Assembly: GCA_903851365.1 (NCBI GenBank)
Contig: CAINOB010000073.1
Span: 1-52,041, forward strand
Source of the DNA: an uncultured Bacteroidota bacterium
GTDB taxonomy: Bacteria; Bacteroidota; Bacteroidia; Bacteroidales; UBA12481
Direction: 5' to 3'
Length of the DNA: 52,041 nt
The notes below the pieces were generated by a model. The model did not search any database and was not told the origin of the DNA. It was given only the letters and a program-made list of their open reading frames with translations. Shown one piece after another: positions 27,144-36,058 of this stretch (the stretch's first letter is position 1; the number at the start of each line of letters is the position of its first letter). A program made the position numbers and the translations under genes.

Positions 27144-28019
27144 CTAATCCTGAATTTTTATTTCAAACTGTATTTCACCGGCATCAGCTCCGGCAATGGT
27201 TTTAACAAGTACCGCTCCTTTTCTTCCTGATGCCAACTTCACAAGCCAAATATCATTGGCCTTCAGTTCACCCGCTTTGGAAACAGACTGAGCATCATTC
27301 CAGGCATTAACAATTGGTGCATCATTGGAGATCGCATTAAAATCGCTTACTGTCATGGTTGATTTAACAAAACGGGTAGCATTTTTAAGGGTCCAGAGAC
27401 TGATATTCCTGGCACCCGGAAAAAGATCGGCAGGAACATCAGATCCTGGAGAGGCCAGAGTAGCATGGGTCAGTAGATCCGAATAATAGAATAAATCAAT
27501 GCCAGCCTGGTTACTAAAGGCACTTTCCAAAGTGTAGGTTGTTGCTGAAAGATCGCGAAAACCAATGAATCCGCCCTTGGTCGTATTGTTCTGTGCACCA
27601 AGTCCCACCGGAGAAAAATACAAAATAGCACCATATTCCGAGTTTGGATCTTTTGTAAGTGTGAGGCTGATTTCCGATTGATTATCCTTGGCATCAACCA
27701 CCACAAATGTCCATTTCTCGGTTGCAGCAGTACCTTTGGTAATACTTAAATTATAATTAGCACTTTCTCCGGTCAGGTCGAAACTTTCAACAAGTGCATC
27801 GTTCAATTTTGCTTCCAGCTTATTTAATGCGTCAACGCCATTCCAATTAACAAGCAAAGCAACAGTAAGTGTATAGTTTACTTTCATCACTGTGTCTTTA
27901 CCCGTAAAACCCGGTCCCGGGACAAATTTTATCGTTGGATTGCCATTATCCTTACTGCAGCTGAAAATAAAAATGGATACCAATATGGCAGCCAAGCCTG
28001 TGAGAATTCTTCTATTCAT
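27144..28019 (-). CDS. Lipoprotein of unknown function, co-operonic with ModE-like gene
   Basis: This 291-residue protein begins with a lipoprotein signal ending FIFSC (cysteine near residue 21), followed by SKDNGNPT, typical of Bacteroidota surface lipoproteins. An Ig-like region of about 40-130 (DTVMKVNYTLTVALLVNWNGV, WTFVVVDAKDNQSEISLTLT) is suggested by the alternating strands. The remainder has no motif I recognise. It starts five bases after the ModE-like gene stops, so the two are probably cotranscribed with ppnP. Confidence 0.7.
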   Translation of the reverse strand: MNRRILTGLAAILVSIFIFSCSKDNGNPTIKFVPGPGFTGKDTVMKVNYTLTVALLVNWNGVDALNKLEAKLNDALVESFDLTGESANYNLSITKGTAATEKWTFVVVDAKDNQSEISLTLTKDPNSEYGAILYFSPVGLGAQNNTTKGGFIGFRDLSATTYTLESAFSNQAGIDLFYYSDLLTHATLASPGSDVPADLFPGARNISLWTLKNATRFVKSTMTVSDFNAISNDAPIVNAWNDAQSVSKAGELKANDIWLVKLASGRKGAVLVKTIAGADAGEIQFEIKIQD

Positions 28020-28024
28020 TATTG

Positions 28025-28402
28025 TTATTTATTTAAATCATGAAAAAATTTCTTTGTCGTCCTGTAAATTGCTTCGTCAAAATCCCGGTGCAGTTGCGAA
28101 AATGCCTCCACAAGTTCCTTTCCATCAACCGTTAATCGTGAGAGGCCGCCATCTTTACCTCCCCTGATTTTTTCAACCAGGGAGAAACCGATAAATTTCT
28201 CCGCTTTACGAATATCGCCCCATGCTTTCCGATAGCTCAGGCCCAACACCTCAGCTGCCGAACGAAGGGTCCCTGTATCCTGTATACCTGCCAGCAACCT
28301 GACCAGCTTATCATCAAGCTTTCCTCCGGATTCTTTATTGGTCAGCCACACACCGTATTCCAAAAATACATTATAATATTTCGAACCTTTTGGACCAGCC
28401 AT
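28025..28402 (-). CDS. ModE-like winged-helix DNA-binding protein without MOP domains
   Basis: This 125-residue protein matches the N-terminal DNA-binding domain of ModE: LVRLLAGIQDTGTLRSAAEVLGLSYRKAWGDIRKAE is the helix-turn-helix, and GGKDGGLSRLTVDGKEL is the wing. Full ModE has two C-terminal MOP domains that bind molybdate or tungstate; these are absent, so metal sensing would need a partner. Stand-alone ModE-type HTH proteins are known in anaerobes. Two ModE-like operators lie in the tungsten region of this window, making it the best candidate regulator. It is between ppnP and a lipoprotein in a three-gene unit. Confidence 0.82.
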   Translation of the reverse strand: MAGPKGSKYYNVFLEYGVWLTNKESGGKLDDKLVRLLAGIQDTGTLRSAAEVLGLSYRKAWGDIRKAEKFIGFSLVEKIRGGKDGGLSRLTVDGKELVEAFSQLHRDFDEAIYRTTKKFFHDLNK

Positions 28403-28411
28403 AACAGAAAT

Positions 28412-28693
28412 TTATTGATAAAGACAACGATATGACGTTTCTTCAGCAACCTTCACCTGAAATTTCACGTCCTTTTCGACTTTAAAAGTCTCGAATTCCC
28501 TATAATCACGCCATTCAGATTCACCTGGTAGGAGAATACTAAGTAACCCTGACGTAACTGTCATGTATTCAACAGTTGAAGTCCCAAAAATATATTCACC
28601 GGGAGCCATCACTCCAACTGTGGCAGGGCCATCCTGAGTATTGAAGGCTATGGATTTGACTTGTCCGTCGAAATATTCATTAATTCTAAACAT
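28412..28693 (-). CDS. ppnP: Pyrimidine/purine nucleoside phosphorylase PpnP
   Basis: This 93-residue cupin-like protein of the YaiE/PpnP family splits nucleosides with phosphate into free base and ribose-1-phosphate. The family motifs are FDGQVKSIAF near residue 9, GVMAPGEYIFGTSTVEYMTVTSG in the middle and YREFETFKV. Length and sequence fit the family closely. It leads a unit with the ModE-like gene (nine-base gap), and its link to a metal regulon is not clear. It is divergent from the TetR-efflux operon. Confidence 0.9.
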   Translation of the reverse strand: MFRINEYFDGQVKSIAFNTQDGPATVGVMAPGEYIFGTSTVEYMTVTSGLLSILLPGESEWRDYREFETFKVEKDVKFQVKVAEETSYRCLYQ

Positions 28694-28780
28694 ATCGTAT
28701 GATTTTTACACAAAGATAGCAGAAGAAGAGTTTTGGAAATCAGGTTTTGCATATCAGGTTCCAGTTATCAAAAAATATAT

Positions 28781-28811
28781 TATTTTTGACCCTTTGAACA
28801 AATTGGTCAAA
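28781..28811 (+). promoter_or_regulatory. Promoter and probable TetR operator
   Basis: TATTTTTG (28781-28788) fits the TAnnTTTG -7 element. It overlaps an inverted repeat with arms TTTGACC (28785-28791) and GGTCAAA (28805-28811), and an inner TTTGAACAAA dyad sits nearly at the centre. The location, 14 bases before the TetR start, fits autorepression of the efflux operon. Confidence 0.6.
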
Positions 28812-28824
28812 TTGAATTGTTAGC

Positions 28825-29454
28825 ATGATACCACATAGCGACAACCAGGAAAAAGCAGGCCAGATCATAGAGGTTGCCCAAAAGAGGTTTGGGCTTTACG
28901 GATTGGAAAAGACTTCTATGAGGGAGATAGCTGAAGACCTGAATCTGACAAAAGGTTCGTTATATTATTACTTTCCCGACAAGGAGCATCTTTACCTGGC
29001 AGTGGTCGAAAAGGAACAAAACTTGTTTATAACCAACCTCAGCGATAAAATCTCGTCGACTGATGAAGTGGAATATATTCTGGTAAAATATGTTGAATCC
29101 AGAATTTTATATTTCAAATCACTCTTAAACCTAAGCCGTCTCCGGGTTGATGCCTATAATGGGTTAAAACCTATATTTCAAGATGTTTGGATCCGATTCA
29201 ACGAACAGGAAATCAGCTTGATATCAAGAATTCTCAAAAAGGGTGTTGACCAGCGCAGGTTTTTTATCGAAGACATTAAAGCTACTTCGCAATTATATCT
29301 TGATATTCTAAGAGGGTTGCGTCAAACCGTTTTGGTGCGAAAAGAAATGATGTACATCAATGAACAGGAATTTGATCTTCTGGTTGAGAAAGCCCGGTGT
29401 TTCACGGAATTGTTTATCAGAAGTCTTAAATACAAAAGTGAAAACAGTAAATAA
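28825..29454 (+). CDS. TetR/AcrR-family transcriptional regulator
   Basis: This 209-residue regulator has an N-terminal helix-turn-helix (about 24-60, TSMREIAEDLNLTKGSLYYYFPDKEHLY) and an all-helical ligand-binding domain. It lies nine bases ahead of the emrA-like gene in the same direction and probably represses its own operon through the palindrome in its promoter. The ligand is unknown but is likely to be a pump substrate. Confidence 0.93.
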   Translation: MIPHSDNQEKAGQIIEVAQKRFGLYGLEKTSMREIAEDLNLTKGSLYYYFPDKEHLYLAVVEKEQNLFITNLSDKISSTDEVEYILVKYVESRILYFKSLLNLSRLRVDAYNGLKPIFQDVWIRFNEQEISLISRILKKGVDQRRFFIEDIKATSQLYLDILRGLRQTVLVRKEMMYINEQEFDLLVEKARCFTELFIRSLKYKSENSK

Positions 29455-29463
29455 CTTAATACA

Positions 29464-30477
29464 ATGACAGCAGAGGAAAAGAAAAAAGGATTTGGTAGGT
29501 ATATACCGCTGATCCTGGTAGTGGCCGCAGTTCTGATTGGAGCAGGTTACTGGTATAGGGAATTTTCAAAGTATCTGACAACTGACGACGCACATGTGGA
29601 TTCTGACATGGTAGCCGTAAGCTCAAAGGTCCTTGGAAGGATAGCCAGTATATATGTCAACGAGGGCGATGAGGTGAAAAAGGGACAAATTGTTGTTGAG
29701 CTTGATAGCATGGACCTTCTAGCTCAGCGCAATCAGGCTATGGCACTGAAAGCACAATCTCAGACCAGCGTTAGTCAAGCCGAAGCAAAATTTAAATTCG
29801 ATAAGGTCAGTATAAATGTTCTGAAGGTTAACCTCGACAGGGCAAAGGACGACCTTAACCGGGCAAAAGCTCAATTCAGTGGTGGTGTCATTACTCAGGA
29901 AGCTTTTGATCATATTAAGAAAGCATACGAAACCGTTGAAGCCCAGCTTGAAGCAGCAAATAATCAACTTAATGTTTCACGTGCCCAAATTGCAAGTGCT
30001 TCTTCTACAGTTGATTTTGCGCAGGCCCAGATCAACGTCACCGAAACTCAGTTACGTAATACCAAGCTCGCTGCTCCTTTTGATGGTGTTGTAGGTAAAA
30101 GGTGGCTCCTTCCCGGTGATGTTACCCAGCCCGGTCAGTCAATTCTGACGTTGACAGAATCGAAAAACCAATGGGTAAGCGTTTATATTGAAGAAACAAA
30201 ACTCTCGCAGATACATTTGGGACAAACGGCAAAATTTACGATTGATGCCGTTGAAGGGAAAGTATTCACAGGTAAAGTGATTTTTATCGGCTCCAATACA
30301 GCAGGCCAGTTTTCATTGATTCCGGCAAGTAATGCCTCAGGGAATTTTACCAAAATAACCCAGCGCGTCCAGCTCAAAATATCAATACTCGATACTGAAG
30401 ATGGCATCGCGCCAAGTAAATTCAATCTACTGTCAGGAATGTCAGTAAGCATTAAAATTGTCAAGGATAGCAAATGA
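29464..30477 (+). CDS. EmrA-like membrane fusion protein
   Basis: This 337-residue HlyD-family adaptor has an N-terminal membrane segment (YIPLILVVAAVLIGAGYWY). The lipoyl-like halves TTDDAHVDSDMVAVSSKVLGRI and KLAAPFDGVVGKRWLLPGDV flank a long helical hairpin (about 90-200), and a beta-barrel end follows. It joins the DHA2 pump to an outer-membrane channel. Its stop overlaps the pump start by four bases. Confidence 0.93.
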   Translation: MTAEEKKKGFGRYIPLILVVAAVLIGAGYWYREFSKYLTTDDAHVDSDMVAVSSKVLGRIASIYVNEGDEVKKGQIVVELDSMDLLAQRNQAMALKAQSQTSVSQAEAKFKFDKVSINVLKVNLDRAKDDLNRAKAQFSGGVITQEAFDHIKKAYETVEAQLEAANNQLNVSRAQIASASSTVDFAQAQINVTETQLRNTKLAAPFDGVVGKRWLLPGDVTQPGQSILTLTESKNQWVSVYIEETKLSQIHLGQTAKFTIDAVEGKVFTGKVIFIGSNTAGQFSLIPASNASGNFTKITQRVQLKISILDTEDGIAPSKFNLLSGMSVSIKIVKDSK

Positions 30478-32087
30478 GACGAAGACTATCACCTTCGCAT
30501 ATTATCCGCTCTACAGTCAGGGGAAGGGATTCAGCCTTCCATCCGCGCCATACCGGTTATAAATGGTTTCTGCTGGCTAACGTCATGTTGGGAACATTTA
30601 TGGCTGTCCTGGATTCAACGATAGTGAATGTGGGTCTACCTAAGATTATGGCCTCATTCGGGGTTGGACTTGATAAAGCTGAATGGGTTATTACAGCGTA
30701 TATGCTGGCCATGGCAGTCATGTTACCTACATCGGGTTGGATGGCCGATCGTTTTGGATACAAGCGGATGTACTTCTGGGGATTATTTTTATTCACTGTA
30801 GGGTCGCTCCTGTGCGGACTATCAACTGATGAAAATACCCTGATCATCTCCAGGGTTATACAGGGATTGGGAGCCGGAACTCTTCAACCATTAGGAATGG
30901 CCATAATCACAAGGGAATTCCCTCCAAGCCAGCGTGGAATAGCACTAGGATTCTGGTCGATATCTGCGGCTGCGTCAGTGTCGTTCGGACCTCTCATTGG
31001 AGGTTTCCTTGTCGATAATTTCAACTGGCAACTGATGTTCGGTGTCAATGTTCCGATCGGTATCGTGGCGTTGATGGCAACTATTATTATCCAAAGAGAA
31101 TATATCAATAAAAAAATTCGAAAGTTCGATCTTGTCGGATTCCTTTCGGTTGTCACCTTTTTGCCATTAACACTTTATGCACTTTCACAAGGTAATGCTG
31201 CTACAAATTCAGCGGGCTGGTCAGCACCGTACATTCTGATTTGCTTCGGAATTGCGGCAATCGCACTCGCAGTTTTCATTACTGCCGAATTAACAGTGAA
31301 GGAACCTTTGATCGACCTGCGGTTGCTGAAGGATCATAACTTTGGACTGGCCAATCTGATTATGCTCATTTTCAGCATTGGGATGTTCGGTAGTACTTTC
31401 CTTATGCCGATGTACCTGCAAAACTCGCTTGGTTACACTGCGGTCCAAGCCGGATCTGTATTTCTCCCTGTTGGAATCATTCAAGGGTTCATGGCACCGC
31501 TTTCAGGGCGTTTAGCTGATAAATTCAATCCCAAGATCCCAATAATTTTGGGAATCCTACTTCTAGGTTTTAGTTTCATGCTTAACACAAAGTTATCGTA
31601 TCTAACTGAACATCATGCGATTATGCTGTCGCTTTATATCAGAGGATTGGCTATGGGAATGCTTTTTACTCCGCTCAGTACGGTTTCGCTACTACAGATA
31701 CCTCGTGAAAAAATGGCACAGGCATCGGGGTTAGCCAACACAATCAGACAGTTGGGTGGAAGTTTAGGAATTGCTATTCTCGCTACACTTCTGTCAACAC
31801 GTGTTGCCTATCATAGTCAGATGTACGGTCAGGCAATTCAGGCTACCTCCCCGATGTACCGGACGACGGTGATACAACTTCAGCATAATATTGAGCACCA
31901 GGCTGGCAGTGCCCCCTCAATGGCACAAAAACAGGGGCAGGCAGTGTTGATGTCGAATTTGAACAAACAGGCATTCATCGAGGGAATTGATGATGATTTT
32001 ATGTTTGCTGCCATTGCTTCTCTAGTCGGCGGTATACCGATCATCTTTCTAAGAACAAAGAAAAAACAGAAAAAAACAAAAGAATGA
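30474..32087 (+). CDS. EmrB/QacA-type DHA2 major facilitator efflux pump
   Basis: This 537-residue, 14-helix proton-coupled drug exporter carries the DHA2 motif LDSTIVNVGLPKI near residue 48, motif A as GWMADRFGYKRMYFWG, and motif C-like GFWSISAAASVSFGPLIGG. It begins with a hydrophilic N-terminus (RRLSPSHIIRS) and ends with a basic tail. The start overlaps emrA, and the stop overlaps the TolC gene by four bases, so the three form a translationally coupled tripartite pump. Confidence 0.93.
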   Translation: MRRRLSPSHIIRSTVRGRDSAFHPRHTGYKWFLLANVMLGTFMAVLDSTIVNVGLPKIMASFGVGLDKAEWVITAYMLAMAVMLPTSGWMADRFGYKRMYFWGLFLFTVGSLLCGLSTDENTLIISRVIQGLGAGTLQPLGMAIITREFPPSQRGIALGFWSISAAASVSFGPLIGGFLVDNFNWQLMFGVNVPIGIVALMATIIIQREYINKKIRKFDLVGFLSVVTFLPLTLYALSQGNAATNSAGWSAPYILICFGIAAIALAVFITAELTVKEPLIDLRLLKDHNFGLANLIMLIFSIGMFGSTFLMPMYLQNSLGYTAVQAGSVFLPVGIIQGFMAPLSGRLADKFNPKIPIILGILLLGFSFMLNTKLSYLTEHHAIMLSLYIRGLAMGMLFTPLSTVSLLQIPREKMAQASGLANTIRQLGGSLGIAILATLLSTRVAYHSQMYGQAIQATSPMYRTTVIQLQHNIEHQAGSAPSMAQKQGQAVLMSNLNKQAFIEGIDDDFMFAAIASLVGGIPIIFLRTKKKQKKTKE

Positions 32088-33403
32088 AAAGGATAATCTT
32101 GGGGCTAATGTTCCTACCCCTGGCATGTTTAAATGCACAGGTAAACCAAAACCCGGTGAATCTCATCGGTAAAGATTCACTGTCCCTGCAGGAAATCATT
32201 CTGGAAGTCACACATAATCACCCGGCAGTCAAAGCAGCCGAAGAGGCGCTCCAAAAAGCCGAAGCAAAAGTTGGACTGGCCAAAACAGGTTATCTTCCGG
32301 ATGTTGATTTTACAGCCAATTATTCCAATGTAGGCCCGGTTCCAGAACTGACATTTGAACCTTTTGGTACTTTTAAGTTGTTCCCAAACAACAATTATTC
32401 AGCAACCCTGAATGTTAGGGAAACAATTTATGACTTCGGCCGAACAGCTAAGTCCATTGAAACCGAAAAACAAAGTAAGTTGATTGACGTTCAGTCACTT
32501 GAACAGGTGAAACAAAAGATAGCGCAAGCTGCAATAGCTGGATTTTATGGTCTTTGTTATCTGCAGGAAGCCGTCAAGATTAAAGCTGAGCAGCTGAAAG
32601 TCTTGCATGAGCACCTGCTTTTTGTACAGAAGAAGAAAGAAACCGGATCAGCGACAGAGTATGAAATACTAGCCACTCAGGTCAAATCCTCTGTAGTCGA
32701 AAGCCAGCTATTGGATCTCGAAGCTGCCAGAACCGTTCAGCAATCTGCCTTGAATACTCTTCTTGGATTGCCGGTTAGCAACCCTGTTACAGTAAAAGCT
32801 TCCATTGAAAATGAAAAGCCGGAATCAAGCAACGAGACTATTTTTAATTCGGCTCTAACTAACCGAAATGAAATGATTATGGGTCGTAAAAAAGAGGACC
32901 TGGCAAACCTTCATTTATTGACCATCAAGGATCAGAATAAACCTATTATTAGTTTCGTCTTTAATGGCGGAGCAAAAAACGGTTATATGCCAGACATCAA
33001 TAAAATTGAGCCAAACTATGCTGCCGGAGCTGGCATTCGTATCCCGATTTATGACGCCCATCGCACCAAGTATAACCTGTTGCAAGCCGAATCTGTAATC
33101 AAATCGACGCATCTTGAATTGGAGCAAACCGGCAGGGTTATCACTGGCGAAATTGTTGAAAACGAAACCAATATGAAGACGGCCTTCAGAAAAATACAGC
33201 TTTTTGAATTACAGTTGGCTCAGGCAAGAAAAGCATATTCACTGGCTGAAACTAATTTTAAAGCTGGCGCGATCACCAATCTTGATCTCCTGGATGCAGG
33301 CAATTCGGTTTCGGATAGTCAATTGATGCTGATTAAAGCTCGCATTGACCTCGCAGTATGTAATTACCGGTATCAGGCTGCTATTGGAAAGAAATTGTAT
33401 TGA
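32084..33403 (+). CDS. TolC-family outer-membrane efflux protein
   Basis: This 439-residue TolC homologue has a signal peptide (LGLMFLPLACLNAQ) followed by two outer-membrane efflux repeats (about 35-225 and 245-435) with coiled-coil helices such as EEALQKAEAKVGLAKTGYLP. It completes the EmrA-EmrB-TolC pump. It may also serve the RND operon at 19.6-27 kb, which lacks its own TolC. Confidence 0.93.
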   Translation: MKRIILGLMFLPLACLNAQVNQNPVNLIGKDSLSLQEIILEVTHNHPAVKAAEEALQKAEAKVGLAKTGYLPDVDFTANYSNVGPVPELTFEPFGTFKLFPNNNYSATLNVRETIYDFGRTAKSIETEKQSKLIDVQSLEQVKQKIAQAAIAGFYGLCYLQEAVKIKAEQLKVLHEHLLFVQKKKETGSATEYEILATQVKSSVVESQLLDLEAARTVQQSALNTLLGLPVSNPVTVKASIENEKPESSNETIFNSALTNRNEMIMGRKKEDLANLHLLTIKDQNKPIISFVFNGGAKNGYMPDINKIEPNYAAGAGIRIPIYDAHRTKYNLLQAESVIKSTHLELEQTGRVITGEIVENETNMKTAFRKIQLFELQLAQARKAYSLAETNFKAGAITNLDLLDAGNSVSDSQLMLIKARIDLAVCNYRYQAAIGKKLY

Positions 33404-33430
33404 AATAACAGGTAAAGTTGCAGACCAGCT

Positions 33431-34498
33431 CTACTTTACTTGCAAATTAATGTATCGGAGAGCAGATGCTTTAAAACTGGCATAAACCGGATCACCGGGT
33501 TTTATCGAGAGACGATCAATACCGTCAGCTGTTAATAGGGAGTGCAGCGGAAATCCAACATCAATGATCACCTCAAAACCGTGGATTGCAGGTATTATAT
33601 CAGTAATAATCCCATGCAACTGATTGGCGGCACTTGTTTCAACAGGTTCCAAGGATAGAAAAACGGACTCCTCCGGTACTACAAGGTATCCCTGACCGTG
33701 TATTTTATCGGTCTGAAAGATCAACGGGATATTTTGCTCGGTCCATGCTTTGATACGCCCATCACACAGGTCCTTTCTCAAGGTTACGCGAATAAAATTC
33801 CGTATACCGGTAAAGCTCGCCATAAAAGGGCTCATCGGGTTCATTAAAACCTCAAGGGCAGGACCGTAACGTATAAGTCTCCCTTGTTCCATGATTCCAA
33901 TTCGGGTAGCCAGGCTAAGGGCTTCCTGATAATCATGGGTTACATGAATTATCGTCTGTCCTCCTCGGTTAAGGTTACGTAGTACAGCTTTAATTTCCTT
34001 ACGAATTCGCGCATCTAAAGCTGACAGGGGTTCATCCAAAAGCAGACAGGCTGGCTCCGTTGCCAGCGTCCGGGCCAGAGCCACCCTTTGTTTTTCCCCG
34101 CCAGATAACCCGTCGGTATATCTGGACAAAATTGGTATGATCTCAAGTTTCTCAGCAACTTCATGAATCTTCAGGTTAATGTCGGCATTGGGTATATCCC
34201 TGTTTTTCAAAGGAAAAGCAAGATTATCATACACCGTTAAATGGGGGAAAAGTGCAAGATCCTGAAATACAATTCCAAACGGTCGTTTTCGTATTGGCAC
34301 ATTTGCCAAATCATTGTCATTTAGGTATATGTTGCCCTGATCCGGTTTAATCAATCCGGAAAGGATCTCGAGCAACACGGATTTTCCTGATCCTGAATCA
34401 CCTAGCAACACAACATATTCCCCTTCAGAGATTTCGAAGGAGACCTGGCTTAAATTAAAACTGGTGAATTGCTTAGATATGTTTTCGATCCTGATCAT
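33431..34498 (-). CDS. Tungstate/molybdate ABC transporter ATP-binding protein (WtpC/ModC-like)
   Basis: This 355-residue ATPase has Walker A (GDSGSGKS, near 33-40), the signature LSGGEKQRVALA, Walker B CLLLDEPLSALD and the switch histidine in IHVTHD. The C-terminal part (about 240-355) is a TOBE/MOP-like region ending in DPVYASFKASALRYINL, a pattern of molbindin domains. It energises the permease encoded just upstream (26-base overlap). Neighbouring genes for a tungstate-binding protein and AOR point to tungstate. Confidence 0.9.
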   Translation of the reverse strand: MIRIENISKQFTSFNLSQVSFEISEGEYVVLLGDSGSGKSVLLEILSGLIKPDQGNIYLNDNDLANVPIRKRPFGIVFQDLALFPHLTVYDNLAFPLKNRDIPNADINLKIHEVAEKLEIIPILSRYTDGLSGGEKQRVALARTLATEPACLLLDEPLSALDARIRKEIKAVLRNLNRGGQTIIHVTHDYQEALSLATRIGIMEQGRLIRYGPALEVLMNPMSPFMASFTGIRNFIRVTLRKDLCDGRIKAWTEQNIPLIFQTDKIHGQGYLVVPEESVFLSLEPVETSAANQLHGIITDIIPAIHGFEVIIDVGFPLHSLLTADGIDRLSIKPGDPVYASFKASALRYINLQVK

Positions 34499-35270
34499 GC
34501 GAGGTTTTATTAGCCAGAATACGTAGAACTATAAAAAACAGAAGGCACACCAATAAGAAAACCGCGGCAACGGGTCTGGCATATTTCAATCCGAAAGAGT
34601 TGAACCGATCCCAAATCAGGACCGGGGTAACCATAGGATAATAAGCAATAATCACAACTGCTCCGAACTCACTCAATCCACGGGAAAACATCATTATCAT
34701 TCCGGAAATAATACTTCGTTTTGCCAAAGGCATGCTAATCGATTTAAAGGAACCCCATGTTGAAGCTCCAAGAGTTAAAGCAGCTTTTTCAAGCCTGACC
34801 GGAACCTGTTCAAATCCTGTGCGTGCCGATTGAATAAGGAAAGGCACACTGACAAATGCCATAGCCAGTCCAATGCCCAGGGGATGTCCGACAAAATCGA
34901 TCCCCACTGTTGAAGCCGCTTTTCCTAAAAATGAATCGCGTGAAACCAGACCAAGTATTGCTATGCCGGCCGCAGAATGTGGTATCACTATGGGCAGATC
35001 GATCAGTGACTGAACCAGGTTTTTACCTCTAAAATTTTTACGTGCAAGAAGGTAAGCCAGGGGAATCGCTCCGATTGCAAAGAAAAGTGTAGTAAACAAT
35101 GAGATTGACAGAGTTAAAAGGATACTTGCTGTTACATCTTTATCCCGAACCGTTTCAAAAAACTGAACAGGAGTAGTTTTCAGGAAAATTCCAGCAAGCG
35201 GGGCTATAATGAATAAAAGAACCAGCCCTCCCAGTACAGCAAAAACCAAAGACAGTCCGGATCGGTTCAA
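34473..35270 (-). CDS. Tungstate/molybdate ABC transporter permease (WtpB/ModB-like)
   Basis: This 265-residue protein has six membrane helices. The permease coupling motif EAA region is QVPVRLEKAALTLGASTWGSFKSISMPLAK (near 153-185). The hydrophobic start LSLVFAVLGGLVLLFIIAPLAG and the LPIVIPHSAAGIAILGL loop match the WtpB/ModB group. An in-frame stop lies just upstream, so the start must be the TTG at 35270 or a codon inside. Its 3' end overlaps the ATPase gene by 26 bases. Confidence 0.9.
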   Translation of the reverse strand: MNRSGLSLVFAVLGGLVLLFIIAPLAGIFLKTTPVQFFETVRDKDVTASILLTLSISLFTTLFFAIGAIPLAYLLARKNFRGKNLVQSLIDLPIVIPHSAAGIAILGLVSRDSFLGKAASTVGIDFVGHPLGIGLAMAFVSVPFLIQSARTGFEQVPVRLEKAALTLGASTWGSFKSISMPLAKRSIISGMIMMFSRGLSEFGAVVIIAYYPMVTPVLIWDRFNSFGLKYARPVAAVFLLVCLLFFIVLRILANKTSHDQDRKHI

Positions 35271-35299
35271 TTTTTACAATTTGGCCTAAATGTAATAAG

Positions 35300-35999
35300 T
35301 TAATTTCCTTGAACCAATCGGATCTCTGAAATAGACTTTATTGCCCTGTCAGAGAAGAAATCCGCAGTAAACAAGCAGGAAAACCTTCCTCCGCTCTTAT
35401 CTACACCCCTGTCCTGAATGATAACCGCTGCATTATCCTTTCTGTTCATAATCTCGGAATACGTAACAGCACAACGATATCCATCGACTCCGGCTATGAC
35501 AAACAAACCATCCCTTATTAAACCCTGACTCGGCTTCAACCTCTCTGACAATAAATCCTTAAGGTTGGCGCCTTCTGTTAAAGTAATACCGTGGATACCC
35601 ATTCCCCGACCATAAAATACATGTTGAAACTCGTGATTCTTCAAACCGGATGGCAATTCCGAAACAAGTACAGGGGAATTACCAATACCTGCAATTGTAA
35701 AAGAAGGCGCCGATAAACTGAATCTCCCCATTCTCAATTTTAGTTTCCTTTACGATCAGGCTTACTGTCGGCAGAAGCGAAATGTCAACTTTTTGGTTTT
35801 TCTCAATCTCTCCGGACACCTCTATGATTTTCGAACCAGGCAGGCTGACTGTCGGCTCATTGTCATAAAAATCATTTGTACGATCAGTCGAATCATAACT
35901 AGCCATCTTGACTTCCTTCGTATCAATATTTCCACCATTCGGTTGACAGGATATCAGACCAGCAACCAGTAGACCTGCAATAATTAATTGATATTTCAT
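35300..35999 (-). pseudogene. Frame-disrupted lipoprotein in the tungstate transport operon
   Basis: Two open frames appear to be one gene broken by a +1 shift. The N-terminal part (106 codons from 35999) has a lipobox LISC near residue 18 and SLPGSKIIEVSGEIEKNQ. The C-terminal part (to 35300) has VFYGRGMGIHGITL, GLFVIAGVDGYRCAVTYSEIMNRKD and FFSDRAIKSISEI, which recall the sulfite-oxidase-type fold, though I cannot confirm that. Without the shift the first frame stops at 35679. Skipping one base between about 35748 and 35679, for example in the GGGG run at 35726-35729, joins them into about 232 residues. A sequencing error, a real null allele or a missing internal piece are all open. Confidence 0.6.
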
Positions 36000-36018
36000 T
36001 CGATTTATTGAATATTAA

Positions 36019-36042
36019 CGTTATGCAAAGGCATACATATCG
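36019..36042. promoter_or_regulatory. ModE-like operator upstream of the lipoprotein-permease-ATPase genes
   Basis: A 24-base imperfect dyad has arms CGTTATG and CATATCG. It agrees in most positions with a second site at 41745-41768 (shared TTATGCAA, then CAT, then CATATCGA). From memory, the layout and arms resemble the E. coli modA ModE operator. A -7-like TGCCTTTG on the minus strand (36033-36026) lies inside it, so binding would block a promoter for the lipoprotein and ABC genes. Confidence 0.6.
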
Positions 36043-36058
36043 AGGCAAAAAAAATATT

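Noticed and set aside
28691-28697. CATATCG half-site at the ppnP start, like an arm of the ModE-like dyads
   Set aside because: The partner arm at the right distance is absent, so it does not form a site of the same type.
35679-35748. Programmed ribosomal frameshift in the tungstate-operon lipoprotein
   Set aside because: No slippery heptamer with downstream structure was evident; a simple indel or deletion is more likely.
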